In this document: in pieces, positions 9,431-17,841 of the stretch
How positions within the stretch are numbered: position 1 is the stretch's first letter
Layout of the letters: the number at the start of each line of letters is the position of its first letter
Assembly: GCF_000518765.1 (NCBI RefSeq)
Contig: NZ_JAEF01000015.1
Span: 1-64,000, forward strand
Reading direction: 5' to 3'
From: Ruminococcus flavefaciens ATCC 19208
Lineage (GTDB): Bacteria > Bacillota > Clostridia > Oscillospirales > Ruminococcaceae
Length of the DNA: 64,000 bases
Notes under the pieces: model-generated
Database searches by the model: none
Told to the model about the DNA's origin: nothing
Seen by the model: the letters and a program-made list of their open reading frames with translations, nothing else
Position numbers and translations under genes: made by a program

Positions 9431-10118
9431 TCATTTTGTGTAAAGTTTTGGTATATGGTCAGGGACTATTGAACTGAGATATGCTGTAAATCGTTCAAAG
9501 CCCTCTTTATCAAAAGCAGGTTTGGAGCAGGCTATGGTGAATTCCGTATCATCGTAAAAGCTGTACCAGCCTGTTTTATAGAAGCCGTTCCTCAGATAAA
9601 AATCACGTCTGCGAAGTCTGAAAGCATTATTATCACAGCTGTCATCAGGAGTCTCAAATTCTGTTACTATCTGCGCATCTGGATAGCGTTCAATAAGAAG
9701 CTTCAAAGCCTGACTTCCTATGCCTGCTGAACGTTTATCCTTATCATTTGAAACATGATCATATCCGTTCTGATCTATAGTTTCCATTATAAGAAGATCT
9801 CTGTCGTTATCCTGATCAAGCATCTCGTTAAATCCATATGCTTTTAAAACTTCATTCGTCTCACTTGTTTGCAGATCAAGTGCAATACATATAGCTATGA
9901 TACAATCACGTTTTTTGTCGTTTTTTCTTTATTAACGATCTTGCGGAACATTTCATCGGTTATACCAAGCTTTTGTGCAATATCCTTTTTTGTGATTCTG
10001 TGCGAAGATTTTTCATTTAATTCTTTTAATTTTAGCTTGAAGAATTTTGAAAATGCATTTTTTTCAACTGTATTATCAAAGCGCTCTTCATGTTGATTTA
10101 TTATATTTTTTCATCCAT
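9431..10118 (-). pseudogene. HTH regulator/GNAT acetyltransferase chimera, frame-disrupted
   Basis: Reading from the ATG at 10118 (ribosome site AGGAGG nearby), the first five codons MDEKI run into TAA. A second frame then gives an XRE-like helix-turn-helix segment, KKDIAQKLGITDEMFRKIVN. A third frame carries CIIAICIALDLQTSETNEVL, NEMLDQDNDRDLLIMETID and the C-terminal half of a GNAT acetyltransferase (KRSAGIGSQALKLLIERYPD and RRRDFYLRNGFYKTGWYSF). Breaks fall at A-rich runs near 10105 and 9915. The HTH part resembles a family common in gut Clostridia; its junction to a GNAT tail suggests a fusion of two broken genes. The promoter and operator-like palindromes remain intact. Confidence 0.6.
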
Positions 10119-10163
10119 GTTTCTTCCTCCTAAAGAAAATCCGTGTTGATTTCTGATGGCATA

Positions 10164-10217
10164 ATCATAACACAGCCATTAAAAAAAGTCAATTTATTTC
10201 GGAACCTTTTAGGTCCC
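10164..10217 (-). promoter_or_regulatory. Promoter and palindromic operator of the HTH gene
   Basis: On the minus strand TTGACT (10192-10187) and TATGAT (10169-10164) are 17 bases apart. Just upstream, 10217-10201 reads GGGACCTAAAAGGTTCC, an imperfect palindrome. A related 17-mer occurs at 10307-10323. Such sites next to an XRE-type gene suggest autoregulation. Confidence 0.6.
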
Positions 10218-10306
10218 GTTTTTGAGGATAGCACGTATTACAGCCATATACTCATAGTGAAATTTTTAAATTTCAAAGATCCGTGAGAAAAAGTCTCAAA
10301 TATAGC

Positions 10307-10323
10307 GGGACCAAAATGGCCCC
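10307..10323. promoter_or_regulatory. Second operator-like palindrome
   Basis: GGGACCAAAATGGCCCC matches the element at 10201-10217 in its GGGACC half and spacing. It lies in the 10119-10577 gap, which otherwise holds only an integrase tail and a terminator. Confidence 0.4.
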
Positions 10324-10430
10324 ACTTTTATAATATTATTTCACAATACATAGGATTATCGATATGAGAAAATTATAACTGCGAAAAGACTTCTCCAATT
10401 TTATCATGTATCACTAAATCAAGCTCAATC

Positions 10431-10468
10431 CCATTCGCCACGACGATGATAAGGAAGAGGCAAAGTAA
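10431..10468 (+). pseudogene. Integrase C-terminal tail remnant
   Basis: The last codons before the TAA read KLNPIRHDDDKEEAK, nearly identical to the end of the integrase at 45840-46643 (KLNPFHHDNGKEEAK). The following 20 bases are also shared. Nothing else of the integrase is seen upstream. Confidence 0.65.
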
Positions 10469-10473
10469 CAAGA

Positions 10474-10509
10474 AGCTCCTTCTCCACAATTGGGAAGGAG
10501 CTTTTTTTC
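10474..10509 (+). terminator. Terminator after the integrase tail
   Basis: AGCTCCTTC pairs with GAAGGAGCT around an 11-base loop, followed by seven Ts. The left arm and loop also occur at 11215 and after the integrase at 46643. Confidence 0.85.
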
Positions 10510-10577
10510 GAGAATTAGGAAGTATATCTAATATATATAATACGGAGCTTCCATTATCTTTTCAATATCCATAAATT

Positions 10578-11066
10578 CTATTCCTTCTTCAATGCAAGGT
10601 AAGACTCAAGTTCTTCATCGTTGAGTCTTAGGTATTGTGTTATCGTTTCTCCGTCATTGACAACAAGTCTTCCGCCAATATACGTATACGGGAATCCACT
10701 GGCCTTTTCTGTATCATTAATCAGATAAAAATTCTGTTTGTCAAAAGTATACTCTGTTATCTCTCCATCAAGTTCGAAGAAAGCTGTGCCATCATCTTTC
10801 AAAACAAGGTAGCCCTTTTTCATTATATCGAGTGATTCTTTCATTTCTTCAAATGTCTCGCCGTTTTTAGAGATCCCGATCCGTTTATAATATCCGACAG
10901 ATTCTTTATCCTGTGAGATATATTCAGTCTGACTAGTCGTTTCGGAGTTGCTATTGTCTGATTTATCATTGTTATTGCATCCGAATAATAAACAGGAGAA
11001 AAGCGCCATTATTATGGCAGCGTATATCATCGGTTTTGCTATTGCTTTGCGATCTTTCATATTCAT
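10578..11066 (-). CDS. Small putative lipoprotein, function unknown
   Basis: A 162-residue exported protein. After a basic start (MNMKDRKAIAKP) a hydrophobic segment ends in the lipobox LLFGC at residues 26-30, so it is predicted to be lipid-anchored on the outer face of the membrane. A Ser/Asn/Thr-rich linker follows, then a compact domain with repeated short strands (YYKRIGISKNGETFEEM, YLVLKDDGTAFFELDG and YTYIGGRLVVNDGETITQYL) resembling small beta-barrel lipoproteins in gut Firmicutes. No enzyme motif is visible. It occupies the same position relative to shared flanks as the esterase lipoprotein at 46766-48313. Own promoter at 11163-11135. Confidence 0.75.
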   Translation of the reverse strand: MNMKDRKAIAKPMIYAAIIMALFSCLLFGCNNNDKSDNSNSETTSQTEYISQDKESVGYYKRIGISKNGETFEEMKESLDIMKKGYLVLKDDGTAFFELDGEITEYTFDKQNFYLINDTEKASGFPYTYIGGRLVVNDGETITQYLRLNDEELESYLALKKE

Positions 11067-11134
11067 ATAAGCCTTTCTCTATCGTCAACTTATTTCATTT
11101 TGTTTGAAAACAATGTATAGCGTTTACATTAGTA

Positions 11135-11163
11135 ATTATACCACACTATACAGCGATTATCAA
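11135..11163 (-). promoter_or_regulatory. Promoter of the small lipoprotein gene
   Basis: TTGATA (11163-11158) and TATAAT (11140-11135) on the minus strand, 17 bases apart, about 70 bases before the start codon. Confidence 0.7.
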
Positions 11164-11174
11164 TCGTAAAATGT

Positions 11175-11203
11175 AAACGGAGCACCGAAGGTCTCCGTTT
11201 TAT
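11175..11203. terminator. Hairpin, likely terminator
   Basis: AAACGGAG and CTCCGTTT form an 8-bp stem followed by a short T run on the plus strand. Confidence 0.5.
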
Positions 11204-11214
11204 ATTTAACAAGA

Positions 11215-11247
11215 AGCTCCTTCTCCACAATGGGGAAGGAGCTTTTT
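11215..11247 (+). terminator. Second copy of the AGCTCCTTC terminator
   Basis: AGCTCCTTC pairs with GAAGGAGCT and is followed by TTTTCTG. The same hairpin is seen at 10474. Confidence 0.75.
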
Positions 11248-11289
11248 CTGTCTGAACAAGTGGTATAAGATGTGTGATGCGTGGTTGCC

Positions 11290-11505
11290 AAGACTATCTG
11301 AATGGTTCGTGATTGATCGTCATTGAGCATAGCCTTGCACCATCATAACGGAAATATAACGAAAACGGAGCTTATATCAAGCTCCGGTCTGCTTTATTTT
11401 TAGTACGCAACATAGTCTCGTTCCATGTAGTGCTATCGCCCTAAACGGCTATTCTAAGCCTAAAACACAAGGACTATGTTAAGCAACATAGTCCTTGTTT
11501 CTGTC
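11290..11505. repeat. Island repeat, copy A
   Basis: About 215 bases that align with 48400-48614, including ACCATCATAACGGAAATA, CTATTCTAAGCC and the hairpin built from AAGGACTATGTT and AACATAGTCCTT. The second copy lies directly downstream of the initiator tRNA gene. No gene is seen inside. Confidence 0.75.
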
Positions 11506-11603
11506 AGTCCATGACTAAAAGTATGACGCATAATAATTCGCTATTTTTCGGTTGTTTCCGAATCATCATTGCGTCAAGATCAAATAGTTTCCTGTTTAGT
11601 ACT
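11470..11603 (-). ncRNA. Candidate small structured RNA
   Basis: A promoter at 11637-11609 points into a stretch with no good reading frame that ends in the AAGGACTATGTT hairpin (11497-11470). Inside, TGACGCA and TGCGTCA close a multi-branch fold with an inner stem TTCGG-AAACAA-CCGAA. The homologous spot in the second island holds the initiator tRNA gene, so this may be a small RNA or a degraded RNA gene. A 69-codon frame here has no ribosome site. Confidence 0.35.
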
Positions 11604-11608
11604 TTTTT

Positions 11609-11637
11609 ATTATAACACAATACGCTTACTTTGTAAA
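11609..11637 (-). promoter_or_regulatory. Orphan promoter
   Basis: TTTACA (11637-11632) and TATAAT (11614-11609) with a 17-base spacer on the minus strand, without a protein gene downstream. Confidence 0.65.
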
Positions 11638-11721
11638 GAAAAAAACTGAAAAATTTAAGCGAATATGTATTCATATTACTTCGCCAACAAATCTCCTTGA
11701 CCGAATAAAACATTATCGAAC

Positions 11722-12708
11722 TTAATCTGCCAAATCATTATGAGTTGTTTTTAACTTTATCTTATCTGGCATTAAAGCTAATACTCTTGATAGAGCGCCA
11801 CTTGTTTTATATGCGGCTGCTAATCTGGATTTATTATACTGAAACACAGTATTTCTTGTTACTTCAGATAGATAATAAGTATAATACGCTTCCCAGCTCA
11901 AATACTTAGAACTATCAGCATACATATACGTCTTTTCAAGTATCTCATTTGAAACATCTACAATCCCCGCGCTTAACAGCAGGAATTCGAATGATTCAGG
12001 TGCATATAGAACACAGTTTATTTGACTTGATAGAAGATAACGATATATCTTTCCTATTTCAGGTCCAAATGCAGCACCGTCTACAATTGCAAGTATTTGT
12101 TTTTCCTGAGACTCTCTGATCATATGATATATATTGCTTTTGCCTTGTGCAGATATACATCTATTCGGATAGATAAGATCAAAAAATTCATGTCCGGCAT
12201 TTGAATCTTCTGAGATAACTATTTCTGGTTCATAATCCTCAGTTACATCGAAATTGTAAAGCTTATACATCTCATTATAAACTCGTTTATAGTTTTTATA
12301 CTTCTGATTATCAGATACATTTCTAAGACCGTATATCTCTTCTACGCTATAGGGCAATTGACTCAATTCATCACGAGTTACTATCACAAAATAGTTATCT
12401 GAACCATTAACCAATTCGGCAAATCTTTTTGTTTTCAGAAATGAAGCCGTTTCGTCTATGAATACTATATGCTGTTTCAGTCTTGATAATCTTAATTCCC
12501 AATCAATTGAAGTAAGAACTGTACATTTTACGTCGCAAATCATCGTAATACCTGAAGACGCTCCATTCGCTTCATAATCACCAATTAACCTTATAAGTTC
12601 TGTTTTTCCTGTTGCACTATTTCCCTGAAGCATGGTTATATTTCTCTTTACGGTCAGAAAATAATGCACCTTATTATTATAAAGTTCAATATCATATTTT
12701 CCTATCAT
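11722..12708 (-). CDS. P-loop NTPase-like protein partnered with DUF4869
   Basis: A 328-residue cytoplasmic protein. The Walker A loop is MLQGNSATGKTELI near residue 30 and a Walker B-like strand is QHIVFIDE near residue 83. A sensor-like YFVIVTRDE follows near residue 107. The rest, including a second Rossmann-like part with ILAIVDGAAFGPEIG, does not match a family I can name with certainty. It begins 12 bases after the DUF4869 stop, so the two are almost certainly co-transcribed from the promoter at 13249. The conserved pairing suggests joint action; a stress or phage-related role is only a guess. No membrane segments or signal peptide. Confidence 0.65.
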   Translation of the reverse strand: MIGKYDIELYNNKVHYFLTVKRNITMLQGNSATGKTELIRLIGDYEANGASSGITMICDVKCTVLTSIDWELRLSRLKQHIVFIDETASFLKTKRFAELVNGSDNYFVIVTRDELSQLPYSVEEIYGLRNVSDNQKYKNYKRVYNEMYKLYNFDVTEDYEPEIVISEDSNAGHEFFDLIYPNRCISAQGKSNIYHMIRESQEKQILAIVDGAAFGPEIGKIYRYLLSSQINCVLYAPESFEFLLLSAGIVDVSNEILEKTYMYADSSKYLSWEAYYTYYLSEVTRNTVFQYNKSRLAAAYKTSGALSRVLALMPDKIKLKTTHNDLAD

Positions 12709-12720
12709 AAAACCATTACC

Positions 12721-13170
12721 TCATATAAGTCTGTTGTCAAGCACTGCTTCATTCAGCTCTTTCATAGTGTGAACTATCTTATGAAGATTAACGATCTCAA
12801 TTTCAAAAGTATCATCGCCAAAATCCATTAGATACCCAAGTCTGATCGTTAAATCTTTCTCTTCAGCGATCTTGAGTATCCAAGAAGCACAGTTATCTCC
12901 GCAAGCTGATGCATTGAAGATATGCTCTGAGTCAAACTTCATAAGCATGAGCGTTTTAACTCCCCCGGAAAGTCGTTCCGTTGGAATACCACCGAGATAC
13001 GGACTATCTATGAGTCTCGCACCCTTGACCTCAGATCCGTCAATATCCTTGATCATCTTTACAGACATCGGATCTGTGATCCATTCATCATCATATGTAT
13101 TATTAAAATAAACATCTGGATTAAAGATGTATTCGGGAGTATCGAGTTCGCCGTAGAATATTCTGAGCAT
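12721..13170 (-). CDS. DUF4869 domain protein
   Basis: A 149-residue soluble protein starting MLRIFYGELDTPEYIFNPD, typical of DUF4869 proteins of Clostridia, with YFNNTYDDEWI and a central DSPYLGGIPTERLSGGVKTL. The function of the family is not known. The start at 13170 has a GAAAGGAAG ribosome site 8 bases before. It is the first gene of a two-gene unit with the P-loop protein. Confidence 0.7.
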   Translation of the reverse strand: MLRIFYGELDTPEYIFNPDVYFNNTYDDEWITDPMSVKMIKDIDGSEVKGARLIDSPYLGGIPTERLSGGVKTLMLMKFDSEHIFNASACGDNCASWILKIAEEKDLTIRLGYLMDFGDDTFEIEIVNLHKIVHTMKELNEAVLDNRLI

Positions 13171-13220
13171 TAAAATTGCTTCCTTTCTTGCGTATTATAG
13201 AGATAAGTCATGTTATAGAT

Positions 13221-13249
13221 ATTATAGCATTTTATTATTTGAATATCAA
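13221..13249 (-). promoter_or_regulatory. Promoter of the DUF4869/P-loop operon
   Basis: TTGATA (13249-13244) and TATAAT (13226-13221) on the minus strand, 17-base spacer, 50 bases before the DUF4869 start. Confidence 0.75.
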
Positions 13250-13314
13250 GTATAATTTCTATTCAGACCATTCAGCTTTCTCAGGCTGATGTCTCCGTAG
13301 AATGCACAGGATAA

Positions 13315-13482
13315 TCAGATTGTCCTTTTATAGGCATCATGTATCTTACATTTCAGAAAAGCGCGCCTTATAGGATCATTCTCATCGGCTTCTGACAGCC
13401 ATTCGTCCAATGATTCTTCATTTATAAAATTAAAGTGATTTGACAGTGTTGGTGTTAAATTAAAGTTTCGGGAGATTGTCTA
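13315..13482 (-). pseudogene. C-terminal relic of an unknown gene
   Basis: An open frame without a start ends at TGA 13315 and reads EESLDEWLSEADENDPIRRA then FLKCKIHDAYKRTI, clearly protein-like composition. A TAG closes it upstream. Family not recognised. The rest of 13250-14107 is AT-rich and shows no gene apart from the cesA promoter region. Confidence 0.35.
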
Positions 13483-13991
13483 ATTCGTATGAGCAAACCA
13501 TAGGACTCCACGTGTGGATAAAGAATTTGCGCTCCAGCGAACGAAGTTCTGAGCAATGCCGCCATAAGGCGATTAGAACAAATATATTATAGCACACATA
13601 TTTCTATTTGCCAATATGTTTTTTAATTCAGCCTGTCAGATTATGTTGATCAAATACATTATCTTCTTAATTGATATTATCCACCCAATGTGTATTAATT
13701 AAATTAAGTGCACTAATAGCCAGTCTTTTTTCAGAAGTTACGAGCAGTTAAGAAATAAATATAACTATGCCCAATCTGACCCGAAAATGATATTGTTAGC
13801 ACGATTTGAATATGGATTTTTTGTTACGAATCCAGCTTATGCGGTAACAATTTTGATATATTTTTGCATACAACATCAATATATTACCTTTTTATCAACA
13901 ATTATTGCTGTTTGTTGACCAAAAATTGCTCTTTTGTTCACAAACTCTTTACAATTCGCGGTTGATTAGTGTATATTGTTGTCAAAGGCAA

Positions 13992-14019
13992 TTCACAATT
14001 ATGTTATATTTTGTATAAT
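13992..14019 (+). promoter_or_regulatory. Candidate cesA promoter
   Basis: TATAAT at 14014-14019 with TTCACA 16 bases upstream. The -35 box is weak, so an activator may be needed. Confidence 0.4.
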
Positions 14020-14107
14020 AAAATTATGCATTCTGCCTTGATAAAAACAAAAGGCGGGGAAACAAAAAGCACACATTCATTTAATTAATTTTATTTGGGA
14101 GGTACTT

Positions 14108-16423
14108 ATGAAAAAGCACTTTATTGTCGGGGAAACAATAAAACGTTTTCTCAGAATCGGCACATCTCTTGCACTTTCGATTTCTACACTAAGCCTGCTT
14201 CCCTCTGCACCGAGGCAGAGTTCAGCAGCCGACACCATCAAGATCATGCCTCTGGGCGATTCTATCACATACGGTATGGCTGACGAGGGCGGCTACAGAA
14301 AGTATCTCAGCTACTTTCTGCAGCAAAAGGGCTACACAAATGTTGATCTCGTAGGACCTGAGGGAAAGGACAGCGCTTCCTTCAATTACAACGGTCAGAG
14401 TGTCAAGTACGACGACAATCACGCAGGATACAGCGGCTATACCATAACCAACCTGCCGGGCGGCTGGTTCGGTCAGCTCAACGGTATCCTTGAGACAATG
14501 CAGGGCGGAGATTATATAAAAAAGTACTCTCCCGATATAATACTTCTTCAGATAGGTACAAACGATGTTTCAAACGGTCATCTTGACGGCTCAGAGGAAC
14601 GTCTGCACAAGCTTCTTGACTATCTGAGAGAAAATATGCCGTCAAACGGAAAGGTTTTCCTTACTACTATCCCAGACCTGGGCAATTCAGGCTGGGGCAA
14701 TAACAGCAGTAAAAACGGTGATATTGCCAAGTATAACGAGCTTGTAAAGAAAGTAGCAAACGAATACAGCAGCAAAAACGTTATATATGCAGATATCCAC
14801 AGCGTAATAGACGCTTCAAAGGACCTTGCGGACGGAGTTCACCCCAACGCAGGCGGCTATGAGAAGATGGGAAAATACTGGCTCGAACAGATCGAGGGCT
14901 ATTTAAATGCCTCTGATGATCAGCAGCAGACACAGCCAACTCAGCCTGCAACACAGGGTAACGACAGTCCCGAGTTTATTTACGGAGACCTCGACGGAGA
15001 TAAGATGATAACTTCCTTTGATGAAGTTATCATGCGAAAGGGACTCATAAACGGCTTCCAGGATAATAACATAAAGAAAGCCGCTGACATAGATCAGAAT
15101 GGCAAGGCAGAGGTAGCAGACCTTGTTCAGCTCCGGAGCTTTATAATCGGTAAGATAAAAGAGTTCAACGTGGCCGAAAAAACTGTCACAGAAAAGCCTG
15201 TTTTTGAAAAGAGCTACAACTTCCCTGCTGTAAATCAGCTGAAGAGCTCAAAGGATATTCCCGATCCTTTCATATTTATGGACGGTTCAAAGGTAGAATC
15301 CACCGACGACTGGTGGAAGCGTCAGAGCGAGATCAGCTGTATGTATGAGTATTATATGTACGGCAAATGGATAGACGGCTCCGATGATGAAACTACCTAC
15401 AGCATTAGCGGCAACAGCATGACTGTCAACGTTAAGCGCAAGAGCACAGGCAAGACAGCTTCATTCAAGGCAGTTATAAATCTTCCTAAGAATGTCCGCC
15501 ATGAGGGCGGAGCTCCTGTTATCCTTGGTATGCACAAGGGTATTTCTGAAAGCACCGCTACTTCAAACGGCTATGCAGTTATAACCTACGACAGTGACGG
15601 AATGTTCAGCGCTCCGGGAACTGCACAGGACAACAACCAGCATAAGGGTGCTTTCTATGATCTCTATCCTTATGGAAGGAACTGGGACGAGCAGACTGGT
15701 GATCTTATGGCATGGTCATGGGGAATCGGCAGGATACTCGACGCTCTTTACAATGGAGCCGCAAAGGAACTGAACATCAATCCTGACAGCTCTATCGTTA
15801 CAGGTGTTTCAAGATACGGTAAAGCCGCTTCTGTCTGCGGAGCATTTGATACACGTATCAAGATGTGTGCTCCTTCATGCTCTGGTGCAGGCGGTCTTGC
15901 ACTGTATCGCTACAGCTCAGTTGGAAAGACCTATGACTTCTCCAGCAAGGGCGGATCTTCATCGTATACATATAAGGAAAATGAGCCTCTCGGAAGCTTA
16001 CAGGCTTCGGGCGAGCAGGGCTGGTTCAACGGAAGATTCATGGAGTTCAGAAACGCCGAACAGTTCCCAATGGATCAGCATATGCTGGGCGCTCTCTGCT
16101 GTGATCCTGACAGGTATCTGTTTATAATCGGCTCATGCGAGAGCGAGGACTGGGTAAATGCTCCGTCAGTATGGATGGCTTACCTCGGTATGAAGCACGT
16201 ATGGGATTATGTCGGTATCAGCGATCATCTTGCTATAAATATCCATAAATCAGGCCACGCAGTCATAGCAGAGGACGTCGAGAAAATGGTACAGTATTTC
16301 GACTATCACGTATACGGAATACAGCCGAAAATGAACCTTGAAGAGCTTCAGACATCTGTATTTGCTCTTCCAAAGAATAAAGACTCATTCGCAGATACAT
16401 TTGCTTCAAAGTGGCTTTACTGA
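14108..16423 (+). CDS. cesA: CesA-type bifunctional esterase: CE3, dockerin, CE15
   Basis: A 771-residue secreted plant-cell-wall esterase. After a signal peptide (about residues 1-40) a CE3/SGNH acetyl esterase domain shows IKIMPLGDSITYG with the Ser, LLQIGTNDV and DGVHPN with Asp and His. A dockerin follows at about 295-355 (DLDGDKMITSFDE and DIDQNGKAEVADL). The C-terminal ~390 residues form a CE15 glucuronoyl esterase with the nucleophile in TGVSRYGKAA, an acidic CESEDW and KSGHAVIAED with the His. CE3 removes acetyl groups from xylan; CE15 cuts ester links between lignin and glucuronoxylan. The same order was described for CesA of R. flavefaciens, with a divergent dockerin; I use that name on architecture alone. 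RBS GGGAGG. Confidence 0.9.
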   Translation: MKKHFIVGETIKRFLRIGTSLALSISTLSLLPSAPRQSSAADTIKIMPLGDSITYGMADEGGYRKYLSYFLQQKGYTNVDLVGPEGKDSASFNYNGQSVKYDDNHAGYSGYTITNLPGGWFGQLNGILETMQGGDYIKKYSPDIILLQIGTNDVSNGHLDGSEERLHKLLDYLRENMPSNGKVFLTTIPDLGNSGWGNNSSKNGDIAKYNELVKKVANEYSSKNVIYADIHSVIDASKDLADGVHPNAGGYEKMGKYWLEQIEGYLNASDDQQQTQPTQPATQGNDSPEFIYGDLDGDKMITSFDEVIMRKGLINGFQDNNIKKAADIDQNGKAEVADLVQLRSFIIGKIKEFNVAEKTVTEKPVFEKSYNFPAVNQLKSSKDIPDPFIFMDGSKVESTDDWWKRQSEISCMYEYYMYGKWIDGSDDETTYSISGNSMTVNVKRKSTGKTASFKAVINLPKNVRHEGGAPVILGMHKGISESTATSNGYAVITYDSDGMFSAPGTAQDNNQHKGAFYDLYPYGRNWDEQTGDLMAWSWGIGRILDALYNGAAKELNINPDSSIVTGVSRYGKAASVCGAFDTRIKMCAPSCSGAGGLALYRYSSVGKTYDFSSKGGSSSYTYKENEPLGSLQASGEQGWFNGRFMEFRNAEQFPMDQHMLGALCCDPDRYLFIIGSCESEDWVNAPSVWMAYLGMKHVWDYVGISDHLAINIHKSGHAVIAEDVEKMVQYFDYHVYGIQPKMNLEELQTSVFALPKNKDSFADTFASKWLY

Positions 16424-16570
16424 TCCATACACATCAATAGCTGATGTTATAGTTCTTTTCCGATGTTGATCTGTGCGGCGCATCTGCACATAGCACTGCA
16501 CAGATTGATATAATTTCTAATATTAATTGTAAGGGACAAATCAGAACAGAAAACGTATCTGAACATTACA

Positions 16571-16600
16571 ACAAGGCAGTCCGTTGGACTGCCTTGTTCT
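16571..16600 (+). terminator. cesA terminator
   Basis: AAGGCAGTCC and GGACTGCCTT form a 10-bp stem with a GTT loop followed by GTTCTA, about 150 bases after the stop. Confidence 0.75.
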
Positions 16601-16624
16601 ATATATATTCTTCCATAAAAGGTA

Positions 16625-16651
16625 TTGACACATTGCAGAAATTATGATAAT
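16625..16651 (+). promoter_or_regulatory. Promoter of the adaptor scaffoldin gene
   Basis: A perfect TTGACA (16625-16630) with GATAAT at 16646-16651, a short 15-base spacer, 40 bases before the start codon. Confidence 0.5.
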
Positions 16652-16689
16652 CTGTTATTACTGAATTGCCGTGTAACAGGAGGTCAATT

Positions 16690-17778
16690 ATGAAAAATAG
16701 ACTTTTGACTCGCTTTATATCATTAATAACAAGTCTTGCACTGGTCTTATCGCTTTATTATTGCTTTCCCGACAGCATCATAAAAGCAAATTCAACAGAT
16801 CTCACCGAAGCAGAAAGTGTCGCTGATACGTCTGATACGATATCAGATAATCCCTTTGACAAACAGGACGACATGGAAGTCCCCTACGACAGAACTCGCT
16901 GGGTACAGCCGAAGGATTGGAATACTCCGAAGATAGATCCCAGGGATTATGATGGCGGCATTATGCTCTATTTCGATAAGATAGGACTTGACCCCGAATA
17001 TGCAAAGGGCAAGGTCCAGCGAGTTTATTTCAGTATTACAGGCGCAACGGAACCGGTCAGCTACATCAAGTTCCACGTTTTTTATGACACTCGTCTGACT
17101 GTCAAAGAAAACTCAGCAGGTAAGTTCATAACACCAGGCAAAGGATTAAACGGCTTCACTACAGGCTCGGCAAAGATCGAAGACGGACAGCTGGCATTCT
17201 ATGCATATGCCGAGGATACTCTGCTGAATCACAGCTGTTTATTCACCATTGATTTTATAGTTCCCGAAAATGCTGAGCAGGGTGAAGTCTATCCCATAGG
17301 CTTGGCGTATACAGACGACGGCATAGTAGCTGATACCTTTATAAACAGTCATAAGGACGAGGCAGGAAAACTTCAGATGACCTATGTATTCACTAAGGGT
17401 ATCTACAACGGCTACATCAGGATACTCGGCGAGAAAAAAACTACGACAACAACGCCAACCACTACAACTACTGTCACAACAAAGGCTAACCCTGATGAAA
17501 CTACTGAGTATAAGCTTGGCGACGTAAATAATGACAGGCTGATAAATGCGGTTGACGCTTCATCAGTTCTTGCATATTATGCTATGATCTCAACAAATCA
17601 GGATGGTGGATATGATGAGGAACAGAAGCTTGCGGCAGACGTTGACCGCAACGGCAGTATCAATGCTGTGGACGCTTCAAATATTCTGTCCTATTATGCT
17701 TATACCTCAACTGAAAAGGAAGGAATAATATCAATGGAAGAATTTATGGAAAAACAGGCTCATAATAATTCTCCATAA
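16690..17778 (+). CDS. Cohesin-dockerin adaptor scaffoldin (ScaC-like)
   Basis: A 362-residue secreted protein. Residues 1-35 form a signal peptide ending after SIIKA. A cohesin-like beta-sandwich spans about residues 70-235 (KVQRVYFSITGATEPVSYIK, YDTRLTVKEN, LFTIDFIVPENAEQGEVYPI). A Thr-rich linker leads to a dockerin with two near-identical loops (DVNNDRLINAVDASSVLAYY and DVDRNGSINAVDASNILSYY). ScaC of R. flavefaciens has this one-cohesin, one-dockerin layout and acts as an adaptor that changes which enzymes a primary scaffoldin can bind. The ATG at 16690 is preceded by AGGAGG. It follows cesA by 266 bases but has its own promoter. Several such adaptors exist in the species, so exact orthology is open. 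Confidence 0.8.
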   Translation: MKNRLLTRFISLITSLALVLSLYYCFPDSIIKANSTDLTEAESVADTSDTISDNPFDKQDDMEVPYDRTRWVQPKDWNTPKIDPRDYDGGIMLYFDKIGLDPEYAKGKVQRVYFSITGATEPVSYIKFHVFYDTRLTVKENSAGKFITPGKGLNGFTTGSAKIEDGQLAFYAYAEDTLLNHSCLFTIDFIVPENAEQGEVYPIGLAYTDDGIVADTFINSHKDEAGKLQMTYVFTKGIYNGYIRILGEKKTTTTTPTTTTTVTTKANPDETTEYKLGDVNNDRLINAVDASSVLAYYAMISTNQDGGYDEEQKLAADVDRNGSINAVDASNILSYYAYTSTEKEGIISMEEFMEKQAHNNSP

Positions 17779-17784
17779 ATATAA

Positions 17785-17826
17785 AAATGCCATAGAGTTT
17801 TTAACTCTATGGCATTTGTTTTTTTT
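17785..17826 (+). terminator. Terminator of the adaptor scaffoldin gene
   Basis: A 15-bp perfect stem (AAATGCCATAGAGTT with AACTCTATGGCATTT) and nine Ts, interrupted by one G at the start. Confidence 0.95.
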
Positions 17827-17841
17827 CGTCAAGGCTAATTA

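Noticed and set aside
11504..11713. 69-codon frame over the orphan promoter
   Set aside because: It begins upstream of the promoter, has no ribosome site and has a random-looking composition; a small RNA fits better.
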